Source: Sphagnum compactum
Taxonomy: Eukaryota > Bryophyta > Sphagnopsida > Sphagnales
NCBI GenBank assembly: GCA_965153455.1
Contig: OZ234497.1
Coordinates: 7,130,001-7,194,000, forward strand
Direction of reading: 5' to 3'
Length of the DNA stretch: 64,000 bases
In this document: positions 24,380-36,400 of the stretch, piece after piece
Position numbering within the stretch: the stretch's first letter is position 1
How the letters are laid out: each line of letters opens with the position of its first letter
Made by a program: the position numbers and the translations under genes
The notes under the pieces: generated by a model
Seen by the model: only the letters and a program-made list of their open reading frames with translations
Database searches by the model: none
Told to the model about the DNA's origin: nothing

Positions 24380-26280
24380 GAACCATGAAATTTCCATGAT
24401 GCTATGTGGGAGGCCTTTGCATCTATTGCAAAGAATGCAAGATTTCACATTTTATGTGAACAAATCCATGTTCTTCCACAACTTGCTTTTCAATTTTCAT
24501 GACAATAAGTTGACCTTTAGGTTTTCGTGGAAGATGTTCAAACATTGGTTAACATCATCATCGTTGATTCCACTTGAAAAAAATTGGTTTCACCGATAGT
24601 TCTATCTTGTGGGTTGCCATGACAATTGCAATTCAAACTAAGAATGGTTTTTGTTTATGATCAAAACCTAACGAACTTGTTTATCCTTCTAACCATATAG
24701 GTCTTTAGGTATTTCATCAACAAATTGACTACTTTTTTTGTCGATGTTCATATACTATCCCAGAAAGCCCATCTAAAGATAAGACTCATTTCCAAGAATA
24801 AGAATTCCTCAGGGTTGCATTTTGGTCACAAATGGCCTACACATTTTGGGTGTGCCAATGGGTTCTCAGGACTTTGCCACACATTTTTTGCATGAGGTTT
24901 TATCTTAGGACATGGCACATATTGATGATCTTCTTCTGCTGGGAGACACCCATGTTGCTTTGGGCATTTTGTCATCATGTGTAGTTCGTCGACCTTCTTA
25001 TCTCATGCGAACAATACCTATTTATTATTCCTTCCTATCTCTTTTGGTAGGTTTCGATAAAAGAATTATGTAGGTATGTGGGGACATTATGGGTCCAGAA
25101 TCGTGGGAGTCTTTTCAAGGTCCCTTACTGAAGCATCATGTTCGACTACCAATATCTTTTGGTGGCATAGGCCTTCTTTCTATGGAGGATTGTGCCCCAT
25201 CTACTTTTCTAAGGAATTGGGCTTTGGTGGCTTTGTATTTGTGCTCCAAGTTTTGTACTTTCGATAGGCCCGTTTTGGAGGGGTATGTTTATCAGGTTGA
25301 AGGGGGCCCACACATACTTCAGTCATGTTTACATGCAACGCGAAATGACCTTCCTCCTGCAGCTAGGGAAATGCACCTTTCTTTTGAGAGTTTCATTGTT
25401 ATCAGCACCCCAAGTCTATATGCTTATTTGATGGACATCCACCACAACACATCCCTTAGGTCTATTTTGGAAGATGATTCCATTTCCCCAGCATCTAGAA
25501 TTCACCTTCATTCTTGTTCGAACAAGGCTATGGTTGATTGCTAGGCCATCTATCCATTCACTTCACATCGCACATTCTATTTTCACCTTCACATCTAATC
25601 TTCTCATGTGTGAATATGGACACAGGTTGGACGCATCTGGCATGCATTTAGCTCATTGCCCATTTGATAGCCACACATGATGCCATCCGAGACATCATGT
25701 ATGCCTTCACTCAAGACAATGGGCATGTTGTATGGAGAGAATGGTGGTATGCCCTTACGTCAAAAGTTTCATTACGAACCGATCTTTACATGACCAGAGA
25801 GGACCAAGTTTTTGTTGTCGATGTGGTGGTTACTGACTCGACGTGAAAAACAGTGGCTTCAAATGCCATTAATTGACTAACATGTGCAATTACAAAACTT
25901 AACGCCATTGCTGAAATTCGCAAGTATAGAAAGCTTAAGGAGGGGCACCACTTTATTCCAATGGCCATGGAGGTGCACGGCGCACCTGGGCATGATATGG
26001 ATCGTTTCATCAAGGAATGTGCTTGTCTTTTTCACGATAAATAATCGAGAGGTCATTTATCTTTGTCTTTTTGCATTCAATTTTTCAAGCAACATGTTAG
26101 TATTTCTCTCTAGCATGTTTTAACCTCTGCTATAGAAAGGAAGATTGCTTTGATAAGCGAAGCTTGATCTAGACCTCCCATTACTATTAAATCTCACAAT
26201 TTGCATGTTTGCAACGTTAAAGGGGCTATGGGTGAAATAGTTTTCTACCATGAAAAACTAGCTCTCCCCCTCTTTTTGGG
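24380..26280 (+). pseudogene. Decayed non-LTR-type reverse transcriptase relic
   Basis: Consecutive + strand segments read as the C-terminal half of a reverse-transcriptase polyprotein, with frameshifts and stops between them. About 24400-24497 encodes a helix with CEQIHVLP. About 24855-25025 encodes GVPMGSQDF, LLLLGDTHVALGILSSC and RRPSYLMRT, the thumb-side region of this family. 25089-25544 encodes LPISFGGIGLLSMEDCAP, a hallmark of such plant and algal elements. 25664-26270 encodes the distal domain with DVVVTDST, AIAEIRKYRKLKEGHHF, IPMAMEVHGAPG and a terminal segment. The YxDD catalytic core is not in this fragment, so only the 3' end survives, as expected for a 5'-truncated retrotransposed copy. 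A second copy of the terminal segment lies at 40346-40535 in the same orientation. Confidence 0.65.
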
Positions 26281-26634
26281 CCCTTTAGGGCTGTGCGTCT
26301 TTTGGCCTTTCTTTGGCCTTCCCTTTTAGTCTCCCCTAGGATGGTTTCAGCCATCGATCTTTTATTGAATTTTTGTTTCATTTGCTAGAACTTGGGTCTA
26401 TCATCTTGTATTTTTCCCCCCTTTGTTGGGTGCTTTGTTTTATTCATGGCTAGCAAGTTTCATTGACTGAATTCATAACTGAGTCCATTTATGTGTGGAA
26501 CCAAAACCAAGACAAATCTACTTTAGTTTTTCAGAATTGGAACCCCAGGTTCTTCATAAATGTAAAGAACTAACTGCCCCGAAGCTAAATTATTATTATA
26601 AGTAAAGGACGTCGTGAACCTTCCCCTTAATCCG

Positions 26635-26812
26635 TCCCGTCATCCAACCGGACGTACATTTCATTCATCCTGTCATCCGTCTATTTAAGTCGGACGAACA
26701 TTTCATGCATCTTGTCATCCGTCTATTATCAGACGAACATTTCATCCATCCCGTCATCCGTCTATTTAAGCCGGACGGACATTTCATGCATCCCGTCATC
26801 CGTCTATTTAAA
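26635..26812. repeat. Tandem repeat of about 42 bp upstream of the NDPK gene
   Basis: About five copies, the first and last partial, of a unit centred on CCGTCATCCGTCTATTTAAG followed by CCGGACGGACATTTCATGCA. Phase marks (YGTCATCC) fall near 26637, 26671, 26713, 26752 and 26794. Each full unit contains a TATTTAA word and a CGGACG/CGTCCG-type pair. The array ends about 290 bases before the start codon of the kinase gene, so it sits in the promoter or upstream leader. Confidence 0.8.
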
Positions 26813-27105
26813 AATAGAAGCAAAGAAAAAGAGAGATGACAAGCAATTCTGAACCCTAATGTTCCCAAAGAAACGTAACGTTCTCGAAAGAACCGTTCTG
26901 TTCCCGAAGAAACCCTAATCTTCCCTTGTTACCGCTCCCGGGACTCGGAGAGCTCCGAACCGAAAACCCTAAAAAATCTCAAGAGTGTCTGTTTCGCCTC
27001 CTACAAATAGCGGGCAGCGGCCGCTGTTTTGTCTCTCCTCCGCTCCATTTCGTGCGCACGCCGCATCGCTTGCTGATCGTATCAGGAGCGATCACGGCAG
27101 CAGCA

Positions 27106-29120
27106 ATGGCGAACGAGCTCACCTTCATCATGATCAAGCCTGATGGCGTGCAAAGAGGCCTGGTAGGCAGTATAATTCTGGGTTTCTTTTCTACCAGCTT
27201 TTTGTCTTAATGATAGTACGCTTGCGAGAAGAAGGATTCTTACAACGAGAACTGTAGTTTTTTTATACTCTTGTTCCGCGGTGTTCGAAGATGCGAGCTC
27301 GTGGTTTCAACTCCCTGACTCGAGGAGAGAGTTCAGTTTTCTAACCCTGTGTTTTTTAATAATTTTCCTTTGATCGCTGCAGGTTGGGGACATAATCTCC
27401 CGATTCGAGAAGAAAGGGTTCTTTCTGAAGGGTAAGTGAGCGCTTTTTGTAGACCGATACTCAATGCGTTGTATACGGGCATACCATGAATAGAGAGAGT
27501 AGATGGATCCCTTCTTCATATTCTCATGAACTACTTCAAGGGGTTCATATGAAAGAAGAGACATGACATCCGGAGGGCTGCCATGTTATGATGGGGTATG
27601 ATGAAACACCAGTTTAAAAACAGTTATCCCTGTCTGAAACAAAGCAGTGTTGACATAACTATGAGCTGACCCCATCATACATACCCTTCGTTTACTTGTT
27701 TGTAGCATCATGGAATGGGTTTTTGATTTAGAGCCTGATGTTGTACGTAGGGTTATTATATCTCCAGTTTGAAATTTGTGCTTTTGTTCAGTTTTTGGTT
27801 GTTTGTCACACTGAGTAGTCAACCCTAAATCGTAATCCCTAGTAATAAGTCTTTGTAGGTTTATTATATCTCCAGTTTCATTTGTGGTTTTGTTCATTTT
27901 TTAGTTGTTTGTCACTCGAGCTGTCAATGCTGAACCCGAAAAATAAAATCCTTGTTGTCTTTTGTGTTGAAGAGCTGGTACTCTGTTGGGCGTGTGATGG
28001 CACATGAAGTTTAAAACAGTTGTCCCTGTCTGCTAGTAGCAGTGTTGACCTCCAATGATCCCTCTTGTGTGAAGCAATCAAGATGGCCATTTGGCCCTTA
28101 GCTGTGAATCGTGCCATAGTGTGGGATGACAACTTTTTTTCTTAGGTGTGGGTGGATCTGACAGTGGGGATCTGATGAGATTTCATAAATTTACAGTCAT
28201 CCCTGTCTGAAATAGCAGTGTTGGCCTCCAACTACTATTAAGATGCCCATTTTGCTGTTTAGCTGTGAATGCTGCAGTCAGAATGATGATCACCTTTTTC
28301 CCCCTCTTAGCTGTGAATCTGATGGTCATGGGGATGTGATGAGATTTCATAAATTTACAGTTATCCCTGTCTGAAAATTCAGTGTGGACTTTATGATATT
28401 CTGATCCCTGGGCAATGAATGAATATTGTAATGTTCAGCAAATTAACTGCTTCTGTTTAACGAACTGTATTTATCTTAAGATCTGTACATGGGTTCAGGA
28501 TGGAAACTATCCAGCTAGCAATTGATCGTCAGTGGTAGGTAGATGGGGTAGGTAGATGGGTCAAACTTACCAAGGAGGAGTATATCATTTGTTGATTTGA
28601 TTGTTGTGAAATTTGTTTTAATGGTGCAGCAATGAAGCTGGTCCAGGTGGAGCAGTCATTTGCTGAGAAACACTACTCTGACCTGTCAACCAAGCCATTC
28701 TTTGGGGCACTAGTTGAGTACATTATCTCAGGCCCAGTTGTTGCCATGGTGTGGCAAGGAAAGGGAGTTGTGGCCACTGGCCGCAAGATCATTGGGGCTA
28801 CAAACCCTGCACAGTCTGAACCTGGGACAATCCGTGGAGATTTCTGTATTGAAGTTAGCAGGTTTGTCATATTTTTTCAATTATCGAAATTGTGATCCCT
28901 CCATTATTTTGGAATAAGCGTTATTTCTTTTAACTTGTGTTTTGTCCATGCCTAAAAGCTTGCCGTTGCCTGAATTGTTTGTTGTGTCATTCTTTTGTTC
29001 AGGAATGTGATTCATGGCAGTGATGCAGTGGACAGTGCCCAGAAGGAAATTGCTCTTTGGTTCCCTGATGGTATTGTTGACTGGCGCAGCAGTGCACACT
29101 CCTGGATCTATGAGAACTAG
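27106..29120 (+). CDS. NDPK1: Nucleoside diphosphate kinase, cytosolic type 1
   Basis: Transfers the gamma phosphate of ATP to nucleoside diphosphates through a phosphohistidine intermediate, balancing NTP pools. Coding exons 27106-27162, 27383-27431, 28630-28861 and 29003-29120 give 151 aa with matching phases, the normal length for cytosolic plant NDPK. Marks in order: [14 protein letters not shown] at the N-terminus, [10 protein letters not shown], the Kpn-loop and binding region ([27 protein letters not shown]), PGTIRGDF, and the active-site motif [12 protein letters not shown] with catalytic His about 117. The end is SWIYEN, typical of the soluble type. No transit peptide precedes the first Met, so a plastid or mitochondrial isoform is unlikely. 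The region just before the start (27000-27105) is GC- and CpG-rich, unlike the surrounding DNA. Intron 2 (about 1.2 kb) contains internal duplications. Confidence 0.96.
27600..28395. repeat. Internal duplications in NDPK intron 2
   Basis: The word pattern TTTAAAACAGTTATCCCTGT plus CTGAAA-AGCAGTGTTG recurs four times (near 27613, 28010, 28187 and 28355), with diverged spacers. A separate tandem pair sits at about 27751-27817 and 27858-27925 (TTATTATATCTCCAGTTT ... TTAGTTGTTTGTCAC). This points to repeated local duplication of intron DNA. No known element borders were found. Confidence 0.65.
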
Positions 29121-30498
29121 ATAGCCTGCATTGTGGCTTTTAGTTTTGCACAGGTAAAGACTTCAGTTGAATGCAGAGGAGTAAGGTATAAAATTGTTCA
29201 GTTGTTTAGCAAGCAACTCTTTGATGAGATACCCTAATGAACACTTTCTGCAATCACATTCTATTCTTTGCATTTTTCACATGTTGGCCAGGTAGGTTAT
29301 GTGGTTTTTTTCCGATATACAAGGGCAAGTTTGGGTATTAAAGGGTTCTCGTTGGGAATATATATCAATACTGGAAAAAAAGTTCTATGTTTCCATTACA
29401 CAACTCAGCTAGAAAAAATTTCATACTTATCCTGTTATGACTTCTAACCCTTTCTGATGTCAGTGGTTTTTTTTTCTTGGTGGATTCTTTCATGGTGGTG
29501 ACAAAATAAAATTCAGTGTCAAGTGTACAAAAGGTGCAAAATAAGTCCTCATTTTGAGGGAAAAAAGAGAGAAATTGACTCGGAACTTGCCACAACAAAG
29601 TGGGATTTTAATTTAATTTTTTTTTCTATGCTGGCTGGCCTCTAGCCAAATTGGGCTCAATTCTCTTGTGGATAATTGCCAGTCTTTACTTCAAAAATTG
29701 AAAAACAAAACCATGTGAGGTATGTTGAAGATTTATTCTTACTTGGGAGGCGAAGAATTATTTTGAGGTGGGGATAATAAAAAGGGTATTTTCCAAGACC
29801 ATTCCTGTATGTAAGTGATTGCATGCTGCAAAACCGCATGGTTTATGATCAATGTATAAATTATGCATGTTAATTAATGTGGTTTTATATTGGCATTTTA
29901 TTTTCATTCATTTCAATACATGATTCATACAAATCACATCTACTACTCTATGATATCCTTGGAACCCACCACATCCATAATCTTCTTTATAATGCCAAAA
30001 TCAAAGTTGTAGACCTACTGTGCTCCTGGGTGGAATGGGCCTCCCAGGTGCATTCCATCATAGTACAAGATCTACACCACTCAGGAATCCATGGGTTCCA
30101 TCTGTTGCTAACTGGCATGATTTGGTGGTTTCCTTTTCAGGTCTCTTTGATACATGAAACAACATTTTGCAACAGTCTTGTGTAACTAACTGCTACATCC
30201 ACTTTTGCATTTTGGAAATGTGATTATTTCTACAGCCTGCTCACACTACCTACAGGGAAAACCCATTAGTGCATCTGGAAGTGTCATTTTTTGATGTGCT
30301 CTCACAAAACAGCAGGGGAAAACAACACACCCATTTTTGCATCAGGAAACTGCTTCCAACAGCTGCTCCCACAAAGCAGTAGGTGGAAAAAAAACTGCAC
30401 ACAACCCTTATTTCTTGAGATGCTCTTCCAGAACAGGGAAATCACCCATTTTGCATCTGGAAGTGAATTTTGAGAGGGCAGTGCTCAGCAACAGCATC
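29121..30498. other. Spacer between NDPK and SEC10
   Basis: No gene seen. The proximal part is presumably the NDPK 3' UTR. The distal part, 30255-30475, has three diverged copies of a CCCATTTTTGCATCTGGAAG-like word (near 30265, 30328 and 30447) interleaved with CTCACAAAACAGCAGGGGAA-like words. This forms a degenerate tandem repeat directly upstream of the SEC10 start codon. Confidence 0.5.
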
Positions 30499-33400
30499 AT
30501 GACCAGTGCTTCCCTTCCAACAATTCATAATCTGGAAGTGGAAGATTTCAAGGTAGGATTATATACAAGAAAATTGTGGTGGGTGTTTTTGAAGAGTAAA
30601 AAGGGATTGGCGACTCCAAAACTGCTTAGAAAACTTGGCATTTTTGTTGGAAGCATGTGCATAAAACAGATGTCAATGCCTATGTTATTGCATTTGATCT
30701 TGCTGTTGGCCGTCCAGATTGTGACCGAAATTTTCATAGTGGAGATTGTATTGCAGGGTGCTTTCTCCTTTGATGATTATTTCAAGAGATTAGTTGGAGT
30801 GTTACCAGAGTTGCAACAAGAAGATGATAATGATCACACAGCACATCAAGTTGGTTTGGTCGGCAGTCCACTGTTGGCAGGGGGGATTCAGAACCTTGGT
30901 TCCGTTTTCAAACAAGCTCAATTCCAGCTTGTTGACCTCTGCTTTCAGGTGCTGCTTCCATTCAGGTTAGACCCAAACACAAAAGTGGAACAGCCTTTTT
31001 GGGCTCCTTCATTAAAATCTCAACTATGCAATATTTTCTGTTTCTGGCTATGTTTGTGGTTCCAAAAACAGGTGGATGGAAGGCTGGAGAAGCTGCACAA
31101 GGAGGTGGAATTTTATGACCGAAAGCATGAAAAGAGAGTATCTGTAGTATGTCCATAACTCTCTTTCCTACAGTCAGTCATAAAGCTTTTATGTTCATTC
31201 ACTGGTTGCAAGATCAAAGTGCAGAACTGTTTCCATGGTAATTCTGTACTTATTTAGTGTGGAAAAACACACACACACACAGCAAGCAGCTTGTTATTGA
31301 AGCCAATTGGTGTGTTTGGTGCAGATGGAGGAGGGAATAGAAAGCTTGTATAGGAGTTTTAATGGGCTTGATGCTCGAGTCTCCGGTGTAGGACAGACTG
31401 CTGCCAATATTGGAGAACATTTACAGGTTGACAAAAATTCTTTTGCTGTTTTCCAGTCTTCTAAAACAGTTTTCTTTTGAAGTCCATGTAAACTAAAACT
31501 CAGTTTTGGCAGTGAACTAACTCTCAAGATCATATATAGATAACCCATGCCCAAAAAAAAAAATTGGATTTCTTGGTCTTCCGGGTTTTCAGAATGCTGA
31601 CTCTCAGAGGGTGACTGCAAGCCAAGCAATCAACCTTATACGGGTGAGGAATGTCTTTCTGCTCAAATAGTTCTTTGCAAGCATGCTTTCTTTGCAAATA
31701 AAGTTTCAACATTACCCAAAGACTTTCAAAGACAGAATCTTATGATATAGCTTTGGAATTATTACCTCTCTTGCTTGACAATATGACTGTGTTGATGACT
31801 AATTGCACAGAAACTTGCTCATAAGAACAAAGGCAGACAAGCTCAAAAAAAAAACACAACACGGGTTTACACTAAGCTAACAGATAGGGGTGCTGCTTGT
31901 TTGGCATGATGACAGTATTTAATGGAGTTCAATGCAAGACCAGGAGATCTTATGCGGATCTCTTCTTTGTTTTCTGATGATGATTGTGTCTCAGATGCAG
32001 CAGCTATTGCACAGAAACTTCGTGAGTGCAACAACAAAAAGCTGAATTTAAACAAAGAGACACAAGAAGGAAGAGATAGTTAGTCTTGCAGACTGCTGAG
32101 GAAACCAATTATTGATTTATTTATTTATTTGTTTCTGCACCTACTTTATTTGCAAGAGATACAAAAATGAAAAAAGAGCTAATCCTGAGTTTGAAGGTTA
32201 TCATTTTTTGTCATAAAAAATGCACTAGTAGATAGAGTGAAGAAGACACAAAGGTGGGATCTTTGTGTTGTTTGTGTTCTTAAAAAGGGTCCATTGTTGA
32301 AGACAACATGGGTTCGCTGGGAGGTGGAATCATGGGTGCAAAGACCACATCCAATGCAGCTGTGGGCTTAGAAGTTGCAATCACCAACCTTCAAGATTAC
32401 TGCAATGGTAGTAAATCCCCCAAATCCCCAACTATAATAATGATAATAATAATATTACACTATCACCTCCTTTGCTTGTACCGATTTGGTTTGTACAAGT
32501 CTCTCGTTAGATTGGTTACCCTTGTTTGGGATTCTTCTATAGGACGGATGTATCATCACAAAACTTTCACAAAAAAGTTTACCTTGAACTTCAGAGCTGG
32601 AAAATCGTCTTCTTGCACAATTTGATGCCGCATCTGCGAAGCGGGACTTTGTGACCATGGCTGAGAGTGCAAAGATCTTGAGCAAGGTGCCTAAACTAGA
32701 TTTCACATGTACCTTGACATTTATACACATATCACAGCATCTCCACCAGTAGGAATATACCGTAGTACCTTGGCAGGTTCAATACATGTCTGTCAAATAA
32801 TTAATTAATTAATTTTGTGATTTACATAACACAAGTTTCCTCCTTGCATAGTTTAACAGAGGAATGAGTGCCATGCAACGATATGTGGCATCCAGGCCAA
32901 TGTTCATGGACTTGACAGTCATGAATAAGGATGCTCTCTTTGTTCTGGGCACAAAAGAAGAGGGTGGTTGTAAAGACATACCTGAACTCCACAAGGCTCT
33001 TTCCACTGTCTACTCTGAGATCTTGGGTACAAATAATCTGCTTTTTCTTTTTTTCCCAATTTTCTTCTACTTACAACTCTCTTTTTTTTCGGGTTGTTCT
33101 TCAACAGTTTGTATTGAATGCATGAGAGCAAGAAATTACACAATGTTCAAATTTTTTCAAGTAAAGGTTGAACCTTATGTAAAGCTTTCTAAAGCATGGC
33201 AAAACTGAATTTAATCAAGTGAAGAAAATGGATCGTGACCATAAGAGGATGATTACTTGAGGTGACAGTGACAGTGCAAGATGAGGCCAGGATTATTGCT
33301 GCAGTTTTCCCTTCACCCAGTGTGGTCATGGCCATTCTTGTTCAGGTGAGTGCACATAGAGCATAGAGAGAGAGAAGCTAAAGAATTTGTGATGTGAAAA

Positions 33401-36400
33401 TCAGAAACTCTACAAAAACTTTCTGTCCTGTTCTGCGGCTCCCTATGAAAGCAAGATGGGTGTTTTCTGACTGGGGGGGAAGTGGGTGGGGGGAGGGATT
33501 TATGCAAAAATTTCCCCAAGTCTTAAAAATTGTGCAGTCTTGTTGTTTTGGAGAGTGTTACAGTACCACTAAGAAAATGCAAGAAGAAGAAGAAGAAGAA
33601 GAAGAAGAAGAATTGTAACCTTCTTGAATTGTACAAAATCTTCTTGTTTGTTTGCAGAGGGTCTTAGAACAGCGAGTAAATACTCTGCTGGATAAAATCC
33701 TACTGAAGCCTTCTCTTGCAAGTCCTCCTCAGCTTGAAGATGGGGGCTTACAGCAAGTAAGTAGATCCCCTTGACTTGTGACACCCACTAGCAAGATCTC
33801 TCTTTCTTTTTCCTTTTTTCTTCTTTTTTTTTCAAGACCCACCAGGAAGATCTCCATTTTTTGTCTAAATTTTTGAAACACAACAGCAGACCCAACTGAC
33901 AAGCCGTTCACATTAATTAATCCCCCAAAGTCAGGCCCACTGCCAGAGGACACAACAGGTGCTTTTTTTCACCTGGCTCACTGACCAGTCAGTGGGTTTG
34001 AACCTGGGACTTTTGTGCTACCAAACAGGGGCTATACCACTGAGCCATCACTCACTCCCCGGGGGGGCCAAGATCTCCCATTTTTCATAGTACTGTATTT
34101 TTGTGGGTGGCAGTATCTATGTATTCTTGCTGGAGCTTATGAAAGGACAAAGAAGCTTGCAGATGAGCTTCAAGCTCTTGGATGTGGAGATTTTAATGCC
34201 CAGGGTATGTATGTATCACTACTACCACCAGGCTGATCAATCATCACCAATTTGGCCATGGTATGAAGTAAACACCTTTCTTAGAGCATCTCCAGCAGTG
34301 CTCAGTATGTGACCCTGCATTAAAATTGGATAAAGAAAACTTGTCAAAACATGTTGGTTTGGCTTCACAGAATGGTTTTGGCCCAGCATTTTTGCATAGT
34401 TTGTTGAGGCCGCTAAAAGGCACAGCAAAGCCTAACAGCTGCCAGAGAAGAGTGTAATAAATGTGATCTTACTGCTGCTGCATGTTTCTGATTGGCCAAT
34501 CATAATAATGATTGGTCCGATTGCTTTGCTATTAGTAGTCTCCCACCTATTTGCAGTCACAGTTTTAGTTTTATGGGTGGGTTGGGAAAAAAAGTAAATT
34601 ACAAAACTTGGATGTGAGAAATGTTTTTGCAGGGTCACATACTGAGCACCCACCACTGGAGATGCTCTTAGTAGTACAAGGAACTTTCTCATATAAAAGA
34701 AAGCTAAGCTTTTGATGAGAGAAGTCTTTGTCACAATGGGTAGTAAAGAATAGAATTGATACCAACGTTTTGCAGTTGGTGTCGTGACAAAAGTTGCTGT
34801 TGTTGATTTGATAGATGTGCAAGCAGCAGGTGTATGAAGTTGAGTTCTTCTGATCAATTACCCATCGGTGGGTGTGTGGTGCACTTGTACAGGTCTTGCA
34901 GAGTCATTGTTCTCATCATACATGGAGGATTATATAGAGTATGAACTGGCATCACTTGGTCAGCTTTTCAAGGTCAAGGTATGATGAAGACTCAGAGCAG
35001 TTGTGCAATTCATCTTCAGCAAATTGGCGAAAACATGAGTCAGAGTTTAACCAAGTCTCAAATGGATACCTCATAGCAGAAGATCAATATCTGAAGCTTG
35101 CAGTTTGAACTTTGTTTTGTATTTTATCCTGGTGGTGGGTGGCTATGAAACTTCTTCTACAGGTGGCAGAGCTGAAGGATATGCAGCTTAACGATGTTGC
35201 AGTCTCATCAGGTCCACACAACAAAAAAGGATCCATTATGGCATCTTACATGCAAATGTCTGACACAGCAGTCCAGGAGTTTGTCAAGTGGAATGAAAAA
35301 GCTCTTGGCCGCTGCTGCACCATGCTCACTCTGGCTAAGGTGAGTTGAGTGTTCACTCTTTTTCTTTCCATATATAAATGTTAAATGTCTCATGTCAGAT
35401 TCAACCCAATTTTTTGATCTGACCTCTTCTTGCGGTCTAGTCTGTACCTGTAACTAGTGCAGAGTATGATCAAGCTTTTTGTTTTGTCAGAAAATCTCTG
35501 CCCTTGGAAATGCATGCATGCACTTGGGCAGGGGGGGAAGGGGCTATTTGGAGTCAGCGTTTTGCAGGAAGGTGAAAATTGACTTGAGCACCAGATAATT
35601 CCATATATATGATGCATGCAGGCTGGACCTTTGGCAACCAATGCAAATTTGATCTTCACATGCCTACTCAATGAGGTCAAGAACTCTTTCTTCCCGAATC
35701 AAAATGAATTGCTTGCACATGACAATTAAGAGAATAATATATCATCAGTCATAGATTTTATATGCTGGACTTATAGATCCCATCTGATGATGCTTCTTGT
35801 GGATCCAAGATGAGGACTACCAAAAGATCAAAGGACAAGATGACACCCAAAAAGTGCTGGAAAAGTCACACAGAAATCACATAGTCATGATGTTCCCATC
35901 CAACCCATGTCTTGTGGTGTCCTAGGATGGATCTTTTCAGCATGCCCAATTTCCCATAAACTGTGAACTCTTGCAGGTGAGCCAGTACACAACAGAAGGG
36001 TTGGAACGAGCAATGGATGCATTGCAAGAGGCAGCAAAACTTCGTGCACGCTTCACAATTCCTTCTACTAGCAACCGCCGTGTGGCAGTGGCAGCAGCTG
36101 CTGCGGTATGTGGGTGGGTGTGTGTGTGTGCACCAGCCATAAATTCATTGTCTTTGTCTCTTTGAAATGACATCATATATCCATCCTCCCTATCAAAGAA
36201 AATAATCTGTGCGTTTGAACTAAAATTGAGTTGCACCCACCCACTCTTTGACAAGAAACAACAGATTCTGAAGATTCATTGACAAAAAGGGTGGGCAGGG
36301 TGGCAGGGTGGTGCAGCAACAATTGCAGGAGAGAACAGTGTCCGTGTGTTCATGGTTGCGATCCGAAGAGCCACCAGCAATGTTGCCCTGGTTCAGCAAG

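Noticed and set aside
26665-26868. Repetitive minus-strand peptide
   Set aside because: It is a translation of the 42-bp tandem repeat upstream of the NDPK gene and has no start context or homology.
30337-31158. Single 273-residue protein
   Set aside because: The frame runs through two introns of SEC10 and its leader. The coding exons inside it are 30499-30552, 30757-30948 and 31072-31137.
33990-34050. tRNA gene on the minus strand
   Set aside because: A and B boxes are present, but the acceptor stem cannot close and a long flanking direct repeat surrounds a larger unit, so it is a SINE head.
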